Positions 49,859 through 61,100 of a stretch of DNA of 64,000 nt are shown here, piece by piece; the stretch's first letter is position 1; each line of letters starts with the position of its first letter. A program made the position numbers and the translations under genes. The DNA comes from Hydractinia symbiolongicarpus (lineage: Eukaryota; Cnidaria; Hydrozoa; Anthoathecata; Hydractiniidae): the NCBI RefSeq assembly GCF_029227915.1, contig NC_079880.1, positions 4,280,001 to 4,344,000 of the forward strand. The letters run 5' to 3'. Below the pieces are notes generated by a model. The model worked only from the letters and a program-made list of their open reading frames with translations, had not been told where the DNA came from and searched no databases.

Positions 49859-52643
49859 AACTCGGCCCGTATAGTCAAAAGTATACAAAGAAAGTACCCA
49901 GGGAGTAAACTCATTTCAAGAACGATTTTTTAAATTATTTTTTCACCACTAAAACGCATAAGACTTGTAGTTTTTAAAAATGTTTTCATTTTTGATGAGA
50001 CGCTGAATAAAAGAAGTTTAATCGCAGGCAAACGAAAACCCTCGATTTCCCGTAAATCCCGGCTTGGCCCGTATAGTCAAAAGTATACAAAGAAAGTACC
50101 CAGGGAGTAAACTCATTTCCCGAACGATTTTTTAAATTTTTTTGTCACCACTAAAACGCATGAGACTTGTGGTTTTCAAAAATGTTTTCATTTTTGATGA
50201 GACGCTGAATAAAAGAAGTTTAATCGCCGGCAAACGAAAACCCGCGATTTCCCGTAAATCACGGGCTGGGCCCGTATAGTCAAAAGTATACAAAGAAAGT
50301 ACCCAGGGAGTAAACTCAATTCCCGAACGATTTTTTAAATCACTTTTTCACCACTAAAACGCATGAGACTTGTAGTTTTTAAGAATGTTTTCATTTTTGA
50401 TGAGACGCTGAATAAAAGCAGTTTAATCGCCGGCAAACGAAATCCCGCGTTTTCCCGTAAATCCGGGGATTGGCCCGTATAGTCGAATATATACAAAGAA
50501 AGTACCCAGGGTGTAAACTCATTTCCCGAACGATTTTTTAAATTTTTTTTTCACCACTAAAACGCATGAGACTTGTAGTTTTCAAAAATGTTTTCATTTT
50601 TGATGAGACGCTGAATAAAGGAACTTTAATCGTATAGTGAAAAGTATACAAAGAAAGTACCCACGGAGTAAACTCATTTCCCGAACGATTTTTTAAATTA
50701 TTTTTTCACCACTAAAACGCATGAGACTTGTAGTTTTCAAAAATGTTTTCATTTTTGATGAGACGCTCAATAAAAGAAGTTTAATCGCCGGCAAACGAAA
50801 ACCCGCGATTTCCCGTAAATCCCGGCTTGGCCCGTATAGTCAAAAGTATACAAAGAAAGTACCCTGGGAGTAAACTCATTTCCCAAACGATTTTTTAAAT
50901 TATTTTTTCACCACTAAAACGCATGAGACTTGTAGTTTTCAACAATGTTTTCATTTATGATGAGACGCTGAATAAATGTAGTTTAATCGCCGGCAAACGA
51001 AAACCCGTGATTTCCCATAAATCCCGGGCTTGGCCCGTATAGTCAAAAGTATACAAAGAAAGTACCCAGGGAGTAAACTCATTTCCCGAACGATTTTTTA
51101 AATCACTTTTTCACCACTAAAACGCATGAGACCTGTGGTTTTTAAAAATGTTTTCATTTTTGATGAGACGCTGAATAAAAGAAGTTTAATCGCCGGCAAA
51201 CGAAAACCTGCGATTTCCTGTAAATCCTGGACCCGGCCCGTATAGTCAAAAGTATACAAAGAAAGTACCCAGGGATTAAACTCATTTCCCAAACGATTTT
51301 TTAAATTATTATTTCACCACTAAAACGCATGAGGCTTGTAGTTTTCAAAAATGTTTTCATTTTTGATGAGACGCTGATAAAAAGCAGTTTAATCGCCGGC
51401 AAACGAAAACCTGCGATTTCCCTAAATCCCGGACTCGGCCCGTATAGTCAAAAGTATACAAAGAAAGTACCCAGGGAATAAACTCATTTCCCGAACGATT
51501 TTTTAAATTATTTTTTCACCACTAAAACGCATGAGACTTGTGGTTTTCAAAAATGTTTTCATTTTTGATGAGACGCTGAATAAAAGAAGTTTAATCGCCG
51601 GCAAACGAAAACCCGCGATTTCCCGTAAATCCCGGGCTTGGCCCGTATAGTCAAAAGTATACAAAGAAAGTACCCAGGGAGTAAACTCAATTCCCGAACG
51701 ATTTTTTAAATCACTTTTTCACCACTAAAACGCACGAGACTTGTAGTTTTTAAGAGTGTTTTCATTTTTGATGAGACGCTGAATAAAAGCAGTTTAATCG
51801 CCGGCAAACGAAATCCCGCGTTTTCCCGTAAATCCGGGGCTTGGCCCGTATAGTCGAATATATACAAAGAAAGTACCCAGGGTGTAAACTCATTTCCCGA
51901 ACGATTTTTTAAATTTTTTTTTCACCACTAAAACGCATGAGACTTGTAGTTTTCAAAAATGTTTTCATTTTTGATGAGACGCTGAATAAAGGAACTTTAA
52001 TCGTATAGTGAAAAGTATACAAAGAAAGTACCCAGGGTGTAAACTCATTTCCCGAACGATTTTTTTAATTATTTTTTCACCACTAAAACGCATGAGACTT
52101 GTAGTTTTCAAAAATGTTTTCATTTTTGATGAGACGCTGAATAAAAGAAGTTTAATCGCCGGCAAACGAAAACCCGCGATATCCCGTAAATCCCGGCTTG
52201 GCCCGTATAGTCAAAAGTATACAAAGAAAGTACCCTGGGAGTAAACTCATTTCCCGAACGATTTTTTAAATTATTTTTTCACCACTAAAACGCATGAGAA
52301 TTGTAGTTTTCAAAAATGTTTTCATTTTTGATGAGACGCTGATAAAAAGCAGTTTAATCGCCGGCAAACGAAAACCTGCGATTTCCCTAAATCCCGGACT
52401 TGGCCCGTATAGTCAAAAGTATACAAAGAAAGTACCCAGGGAGTAAACTCATTTCCAGAACGATTTTTTAAATTATTTTTTCACCACTAAAACGCATAAG
52501 ACTTGTAGTTTTTAAAAATGTTTTCATTTTTGATGAGACGCTGAATAAAAGCAGTTTAATCGCCGGCAAACGAAAACCTGCGATTTCCCGTAAATCCCGG
52601 ACTCGGCCCGTATAGTCAAAAGTATACAAAGAAAGTACCCAGG

Positions 52644-52660
52644 GAGTAAACTCATTTCCC
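52644..52660. repeat. Chimeric junction between the two 5.9-kb units
   Basis: The monomer to the left has gtacccaggg, as at 58,166. To the right it has tcccaaacg, followed by ttttgaacaatg and catttatgatgag, as at 46,720-46,800. The parents read gtacccaggg...tccagaacg and gtacactggg...tcccaaacg, so the switch lies in the shared agtaaactcatttcc. Confidence 0.75.
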
Positions 52661-55479
52661 AAACGATTTTTTAAATTATTTTTTCACCACTAAAACGCAT
52701 GAGACTTGTAGTTTTGAACAATGTTTTCATTTATGATGAGACGCTGAATAAATGTAGTTTAATCGCCGGCAAACGAAAACCCGCGATTTCCCATAAATCC
52801 CGGGCTTGGCCCGTATAGTCAAAAGTATACAAAGAAAGTACCCAGGGAGTAAACTCATTTCCCGAACGATTTTTTAAATCACTTTTTCACCACTAAAACG
52901 CATGAGACCTGTAGTTTTTAAAAATATTTTCATTTTTGATGAGACGCTGAATAAAAGAAGTTTAATCGCCGGCAAACGAAAACCTGCGATTTCCTGTAAA
53001 TCCTGGACTCGGCCCGTATAGTCAAAAGTATACAAAGAAAGTACCCAGGGAGTAAACTCATTTCCCAAACCATTTTTTAAATTATTTTTTCACCACTAAA
53101 ACGCATGAGACTTGTAGTTTTCAAAAATGTTTTCATTTTTGATGAGACGCTGAATAAAAGAAGTTTAATCGCCGCCAAACGAAAACCCGCCATTTCCCGT
53201 AAATCCCGGCTTGGCCCGTATAGTGAAAAGTATACAAAGAAAGTACCCAGGGAGTAAACTCATTTCCCGAACGATTTTTTAAATTATTTTTTCACCACTA
53301 AAACGCATGAGACTTGTAGTTTTCAAAAATGTTTTCATTTTTGATGAGACGCTTAATGAAAGAGGTTTAATCGCCGGCAAACGAAATCCCGCGTTTTCCC
53401 GTAAATCCGGGGCTTGGCCCGTATAGTCGAATGTATACAAAGAAAGTACCCAGGGAGTAAACTCATTTCGCAAACGATTTTTTAAATTTTTTTTTCACCA
53501 CTAAAACGCATGAGACTTGTAGTTTTCAAAAATGTTTTCATTTTTGATGAGACGCTTAATGAAAGAGGTTTAATCGCCGGAAAACGAAAACCCGCGATTT
53601 CCCGTAAATCCCGGGCTTGGCCCGTATAGTCGAATGTATACAAAGAAAGTACCCTGTGAGTAAACTCATTTCCAGAACGATTTTTCAAAATTATTTTTTC
53701 ACCACTAAAACGCATAAGACTTGTAGTTTTTAAAAATGTTTTCATTTTTGATGAGACGCTGAATAAAAGAAGTTTAATCGCTGGCAAACGAAAACCCGCG
53801 ATTTCCCGTAAATCCCGGCTTGGCCCGTATAGTGAAAAGTATACAAAGAAAGTACCCAGGGAGTAAACTCATTTCCCGAACGATTTTTCAAATTATTTTT
53901 TCACCACTAAAACGCATGAGACTTGTAGTTTTCAAAAATGTTTTCATTTTTGATGAGACGCTGAAAAAAAGCAGTTTAATCGCCGGCAAACGAAAACCTG
54001 CGATTTCCCTAAATCCGGAACTCGGCCCGTATAGTCAAAAGTATACAAAGAAAGTACCCAGGGAGTAAACTCATTTCAAGAACGATTTTTTAAATTATTT
54101 TTTCACCACTAAAACGCATAAGACTTGTAGTTTTTAAAAATGTTTTCATTTTTGATGAGACGCTGAATAAAAGAAGTTTAATCGCAGGCAAACGAAAACC
54201 CGCGATTTCCCGTAAATCCCGGCTTGGCCCGTATAGTCAAAAGTATACAAAGAAAGTACCCAGGGAGTAAACTCATTTCCCGAACGATTTTTTAAATTAT
54301 TTTTTCACCACTAAAACGCATGAGACTTGTGGTTTTCAAAAATGTTTTCATTTTTGATGAGACGCTGAATAAAAGAAGTTTAATCGCCGGCAAACGAAAA
54401 CCCGCGATTTCCCGTAAATCCCGGGCTGGGCCCGTATAGTCAAAAGTATACAAAGAAAGTACCCAGGGAGTTAACTCAATTCCCGAACGATTTTTTAAAT
54501 CACTTTTTCACCACTAAAACGCATGAGACTTGTAGTTTTTAAGAATGTTTTCATTTTTGATGAGACGCTGAATAAAAGCAGTTTAATCGCCGGCAAACGA
54601 AATCCCGCGTTTTCCCGTAAATCCGGGGCTTGGCCCGTATAGTCGAATATATACAAAGAAAGTACCCAGGGTGTAAACTCATTTCCCGAACGATTTTTTA
54701 AATTTTTTTTTCACCACTAAAACGCATGAGACTTGTAGTTTTCAAAAATGTTTTCATTTTTGATGAGACGCTGAATAAAGGAACTTTAATCGTATAGTGA
54801 AAAGTATACAAAGAAAGTACCTAGGGAGTAAACTCATTTCCCGAACGATTTTTTAAATTATTTTTTCACCACTAAAACGCATGAGACTTGTAGTTTTCAA
54901 AAATGTTTTCATTTTTGATGAGACGCTGAATAAAAGAAGTTTAATCGCCGGCAAACGAAAACCCGCGATTTCCCGTAAATCCCGGCTTGGCCCGTATAGT
55001 CAAAAGTATACAAAGAAAGTACCCTGGGAGTAAACTCATTTCCCAAACGATTTTTTATATTATTTTTTTACCACTAAACGCATGAAACTTGTAGTTTTCA
55101 AAAATATTTTCATATTTGATGGGATGCTTAATAAAAGAAGTTTAATCGCCGGCAAACGAAAATCCGCGATTTCCCGTAAATCCCGGACTCGGCCCGTATA
55201 GTCAAAAGTATACAAAGAAAGTACCCAGGGAGTAAACTCATTTCCCGAGCGATTTTTTAAATCACTTTTTCACCACTAAAACGCATGAGACTTGTAGTTT
55301 TCAAAAATGTTTTCATTTTTGATGAGACGCTTAATGAAAGAGGTTTAATCGCCGGCAAACGAAAACCCGCGATTTCCCGTAAATCCCGGGCTTGGCCCGT
55401 ATAGTCAAATGTATACAAAGAAAGTACCCTGTGAGTAAACTCATTTCCAGAACGATTTTTTAAATTATTTTTTCACCAC

Positions 55480-55550
55480 TAAAACGCATAAGACTTGTAG
55501 TTTTTAAAAATGTTTTCATTTTTGATGAAACGCTGAATAAAAGAAGTTTA
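55480..55550. repeat. Two-monomer deletion junction in the second 5.9-kb unit
   Basis: Upstream sequence pairs with 49,546-49,616 (offset 5934) and downstream sequence with 49,950-50,020 (offset 5530). The two monomers present at about 49,600-50,000 in unit 1, the aatcgctgg/gctttgcccg and gaaaaaaagcag/cccaaactcgg types, are absent here. A private gatgaaacgctg lies at the junction (55,524). The loss is exactly two repeats and keeps register. Confidence 0.75.
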
Positions 55551-58189
55551 ATCGCAGGCAAACGAAAACCCTCGATTTCCCGTAAATCCCGGCTTGGCCC
55601 GTATAGTCAAAAGTATACAAAGAAAGTACCCAGGGAGTAAACTCATTTCCCGAACGATTTTTTAAATTATTTTGTCACCACTAAAACGCATGAGACTTGT
55701 GGTTTTCAAAAATGTTTTCATTTTTGATGAGACGCTGAATAAAAGAAGTTTAATCGCCGGCAAACGAAAACCCGCGATTTCCCGTAAATCACGGGCTGGG
55801 CCCGTATAGTCAAAAGTATACAAAGAAAGTACCCAGGGAGTAAACTCAATTCCCGAACGATTTTTTAAATCACTTTTTCACCACTAAAACGCATGAGACT
55901 TGTAGTTTTTAAGAATGTTTTCATTTTTGATGAGACGCTGAATAAAAGCAGTTTAATCGCCGGCAAACGAAATCCCGCGTTTTCCCGTAAATCCGGGGAT
56001 TGGCCCGTATAGTCGAATATATACAAAGAAAGTACCCAGGGTGTAAACTCATTTCCCGAACGATTTTTTAAATTTTTTTTTCACCACTAAAACGCATGAG
56101 ACTTGTAGTTTTCAAAAATGTTTTCATTTTTGATGAGACGCTGAATAAAGGAACTTTAATCGTATAGTGAAAAGTATACAAAGAAAGTACCCACGGAGTA
56201 AACTCATTTCCCGAACGATTTTTTAAATTATTTTTTCACCACTAAAACGCATGAGACTTGTAGTTTTCAAAAATGTTTTCATTTTTGATGAGACGCTCAA
56301 TAAAAGAAGTTTAATCGCCGGCAAACGAAAACCCGCGATTTCCCGTAAATCCCGGCTTGGCCCGTATAGTCAAAAGTATACAAAGAAAGTACCCTGGGAG
56401 TAAACTCATTTCCCAAACGATTTTTTAAATTATTTTTTCACCACTAAAACGCATGAGACTTGTAGTTTTCAACAATGTTTTCATTTATGATGAGACGCTG
56501 AATAAATGTAGTTTAATCGCCGGCAAACGAAAACCCGTGATTTCCCATAAATCCCGGGCTTGGCCCGTATAGTCAAAAGTATACAAAGAAAGTACCCAGG
56601 GAGTAAACTCATTTCCCGAACGATTTTTTAAATCACTTTTTCACCACTAAAACGCATGAGACCTGTGGTTTTTAAAAATGTTTTCATTTTTGATGAGACG
56701 CTGAATAAAAGAAGTTTAATCGCCGGCAAACGAAAACCTGCGATTTCCTGTAAATCCTGGACCCGGCCCGTATAGTCAAAAGTATACAAAGAAAGTACCC
56801 AGGGATTAAACTCATTTCCCAAACGATTTTTTAAATTATTATTTCACCACTAAAACGCATGAGGCTTGTAGTTTTCAAAAATGTTTTCATTTTTGATGAG
56901 ACGCTGATAAAAAGCAGTTTAATCGCCGGCAAACGAAAACCTGCGATTTCCCTAAATCCCGGACTCGGCCCGTATAGTCAAAAGTATACAAAGAAAGTAC
57001 CCAGGGAGTAAACTCATTTCCCGAACGATTTTTTAAATTATTTTTTCACCACTAAAACGCATGAGACTTGTGGTTTTCAAAAATGTTTTCATTTTTGATG
57101 AGACGCTGAATAAAAGAAGTTTAATCGCCGGCAAACGAAAACCCGCGATTTCCCGTAAATCCCGGGCTTGGCCCGTATAGTCAAAAGTATACAAAGAAAG
57201 TACCCAGGGAGTAAACTCAATTCCCGAACGATTTTTTAAATCACTTTTTCACCACTAAAACGCACGAGACTTGTAGTTTTTAAGAGTGTTTTCATTTTTG
57301 ATGAGACGCTGAATAAAAGCAGTTTAATCGCCGGCAAACGAAATCCCGCGTTTTCCCGTAAATCCGGGGCTTGGCCCGTATAGTCGAATATATACAAAGA
57401 AAGTACCCAGGGTGTAAACTCATTTCCCGAACGATTTTTTAAATTTTTTTTTCACCACTAAAACGCATGAGACTTGTAGTTTTCAAAAATGTTTTCATTT
57501 TTGATGAGACGCTGAATAAAGGAACTTTAATCGTATAGTGAAAAGTATACAAAGAAAGTACCCAGGGTGTAAACTCATTTCCCGAACGATTTTTTTAATT
57601 ATTTTTTCACCACTAAAACGCATGAGACTTGTAATTTTCAAAAATGTTTTCATTTTTGATGAGACGCTGAATAAAAGAAGTTTAATCGCCGGCAAACGAA
57701 AACCCGCGATATCCCGTAAATCCCGGCTTGGCCCGTATAGTCAAAAGTATACAAAGAAAGTACCCTGGGAGTAAACTCATTTCCCGAACGATTTTTTAAA
57801 TTATTTTTTCACCACTAAAACGCATGAGAATTGTAGTTTTCAAAAATGTTTTCATTTTTGATGAGACGCTGATAAAAAGCAGTTTAATCGCCGGCAAACG
57901 AAAACCTGCGATTTCCCTAAATCCCGGACTTGGCCCGTATAGTCAAAAGTATACAAAGAAAGTACCCAGGGAGTAAACTCATTTCCAGAACGATTTTTTA
58001 AATTATTTTTTCACCACTAAAACGCATAAGACTTGTAGTTTTTAAAAATGTTTTCATTTTTGATGAGACGCTGAATAAAAGCAGTTTAATCGCCGGCAAA
58101 CGAAAACCTGCGATTTCCCGTAAATCCCGGACTCGGCCCGTATAGTCAAAAGTATACAAAGAAAGTACCCAGGGAGTAAACTCATTTCC

Positions 58190-61100
58190 AGAACGATTTT
58201 TTAAATTATTTTTTCACCACTAAAACGCATGAGACTTGTAGTTTTCAAAAATGTTTTCATTTTTGATGAGACGCTGAATAAAAGAAGTTTAATCGCCGGC
58301 AAACGAAAACCCGCAATTTCCCGTAAATCCCGGCTTGGCCCGTATAGTCAAAAGTATACAAAGAAAGTACCCTGGGAGTAAACTCATTTCCCAAACGATT
58401 TTTTAAATTATTTTTTCACCACTAAAACGCATGAGACTTGTAGTTTTGAACAATGTTTTCATTTATGATGAGACGCTGAATAAATGTAGTTTAATCGCCG
58501 GCAAACGAAAACCCGCGATTTCCCATAAATCCCGGGCTTGGCCCGTATAGTCAAAAGTATACAAAGAAAGTACCCAGGGAGTAAACTCATTTCCCGAACG
58601 ATTTTTTAAATCACTTTTTCACCACTAAAACGCATGAGACCTGTAGTTTTTAAAAATGTTTTCATTTTTGATGAGACGCTGAATAAAAGAAGTTTAATCG
58701 CCGGCAAACGAAAACCTGCGATTTCCTGTAAATCCTGGACTCGGCCCGTATAGTCAAAAGTATACAAAGAAAGTACCCAGGGAGTAAACTCATTTCCCAA
58801 ACGATTTTTTAAATTATTTTTTCACCACTAAAACGCATGAGACTTGTAGTTTTCAAGAATGTTTTCATTTTTGATGAGACGCTGAATAAAAGAAGTTTAA
58901 TCGCCGCCAAACTAAAACCCGCGATTTCCCGTAAATCCCGGCTTGGCCCGTATAGTCAAAAGTATACAAAGAAAGTACCCAGGAAGTAAACTCATTTCCC
59001 GAACGATTTTTTAAATTATTTTTTCACCACTAAAACGCATGAGAATTGTAGTTTTCAAAAATGTTTTCATTTTTGATGAGACGCTGATAAAAAGCAGTTT
59101 AATCGCCGGAAAACGAAAACCTGCGATTTCCCTAAATCCCGGACTCGGCCCGTATAGTCAAAAGTATACAAAGAAAGTACCCAGGGAGTAAACTCATTTC
59201 AAGAACGATTTTTTAAATTATTTTTTCACCACTAAAACGCATAAGACTTGTATTTTTTAAAAATGTTTTCATTTTTGATGAGACGCTGAATAAAAGAAGT
59301 TTAATCGCAGGCAAACGAAAACCCGCGATTTCCCGTAAATCCCGGCTTGGCCCGTATAGTCAAAAGTATACAAAGAAAGTACCCTGTGAGTAAACTCATT
59401 TCCCGAACGATTTTTTAAATTATTTTTTCACCACTAAAACGCATGAGACTTGTGGTTTTCAAAAATGTTTTCATTTTTGATGAGACGCTGAATAAAAGAA
59501 GTTTAATCGCCGGCAAACGAAAACCCGCGATTTCCCGTAAATCCCGGGCTGGGCCCGTATAGTCAAAAGTATACAAAGAAAGTACCCAGGGAGTAAACTC
59601 AATTCCCGAACGATTTTTTAAATCACTTTTTCACCACTAAAACGCACGAGACTTGTAGTTTTCAAAAATGTTTTCATTTTTGATGAGACGCTGAATAAAA
59701 GAAGTTTAATCGCCGGCAAACGAAAACCCGCGATATCCCGTAAATCCCGGCTTGGCCCGTATAGTCAAAAGTATACAAAGAAAGTACCCTGGGAGTAAAC
59801 TCATTTCCCAAACGATTTTTTAAATTATTTTTTCACCACTAAAACGCATGAGACTTGTAGTTTTCAACAATGTTTTCATTTATGATGAGACGCTGAATAA
59901 ATGTAGTTTAATCGCCGGCAAACGAAAACCCGCGATATCCCGTAAATCCCGGCTTGGCCCGTATAGTCAAAAGTATACAAAGAAAGTACCCTGGGAGTAA
60001 ACTCATTTCCCAAACGATTTTTTAAATTATTTTTTCACCACTAAAACGCATGAGACTTGTAGTTTTCAACAATGTTTTCATTTATGATGAGACGCTGAAT
60101 AAATGTAGTTTAATCGCCGGCAAACGAAAACCCGCGATTTCCCATAAATCCCGGGCTTGGCCCGTATAGTCAAAAGTATACAAAGAAAGTACCCAGGGAG
60201 TAAACTCATTTCCCGAACGATTTTTTAAATCACTTTTTCACCACTAAAACGCATGAGACCTGTAGTTTTTAAAAATGTTTTCATTTTTGATGAGACGCTG
60301 AATAAAAGAAGTTTAATCGCCGCCAAACTAAAACCCGCGATTTCCCGTAAATCCCGGCTTGACCCGTATAGTCAAAAGTATGCAAAGAAAGTACCCAGGA
60401 AGTAAACTCATTTCCCGAACGATTTTTTAAATTATTTTTTCACCACTAAAACGCATGAGAATTGTAGTTTTCAAAAATGTTTTCATTTTTGATGAGACGC
60501 TGAATAAAAGCAGTTTAATCGCCGGCAAACGAAATCCCGCGTTTTCCCGTAAATCCGGGGCTTGGCCCGTATAGTCGAATATATACAAAGAAAGTACCCA
60601 GGGTGTAAACTCATTTCCCGAACGATTTTTTAAATTTTTTTTTCACCACTAAAACGCATGAGACTTGTAGTTTTCAAAAATGTTTTCATTTTTGATGAGA
60701 CGCTGAATAAAGGAACTTTAATCGTATAGTGAAAAGTATACAAAGAAAGTACCCAGGGTGTAAACTCATTTCCCGAACGATTTTTTAAATTATTTTTTCA
60801 CCACTAAAACGCATGAGACTTGTAGTTTTCAACAATGTTTTCATTTATGATGAGACGCTGAATAAATGTAGTTTAATCGCCGGCAAACGAAAACCCGCGA
60901 TTTCCCATAAATCCCGGGCTTGGCCCGTATAGTCAAAAGTATACAAAGAAAGTACCCAGGGAGTAAACTCATTTCCCGAACGATTTTTTAAATCACTTTT
61001 TCACCACTAAAGCTCATGAGACCTGTAGTTTTTAAAAATGTTTTCATTTTTGATGAGACGCTGAATAAAAGAAGTTTAATCGCCGCCAAACTAAAACCCG

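Larger units (their letters stand above)
46720..58190 (+). repeat. 5934-bp tandem duplication, second unit shortened by 404 bp
   Basis: Unit 1 is about 46,720-52,650 and unit 2 about 52,651-58,190. In the first half the offset is 5934 (46,940/52,874; 47,548/53,482; 48,849/54,783). After about 55,500 it is 5530 (the rare aaaaccctcgattt at 50,034/55,564; 50,623/56,153; 51,098/56,628; 51,994/57,524), so two monomers are missing from unit 2. Unit 1 begins inside unit 2 of the 3799-bp duplication. Confidence 0.85.
15891..60759 (+). repeat. Family of 17 internally deleted 155-bp monomers
   Basis: A short monomer has ggaactttaatcg joined directly to tatagtgaaaag, lacking the 47 bases that run from ccggcaaacg to ttggcccg in a normal copy. 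A two-base CG is shared at the breakpoints. Starts: 15891, 27702, 30489, 31252, 34645, 35408, 37182, 37945, 39923, 44940, 48739, 50513, 51884, 54673, 56043, 57414, 60605. Each begins gtgtaaactcat or equivalent and has a long T run after aaatt. Each is normally preceded by a monomer with aatcccgcgttttcccg, ccggggc and tcgaatatatac. All must descend from one deletion copied within larger units. The deletion removes the first three phased CCCG motifs and dyad 2. Confidence 0.9.

Noticed and set aside
40700-58190. The large near-identical units as assembly duplication only
   Set aside because: Not fully excluded, but the copies carry distinct private variants, chimeric junctions in register and a 404-bp length difference, which simple assembly duplication would not produce.
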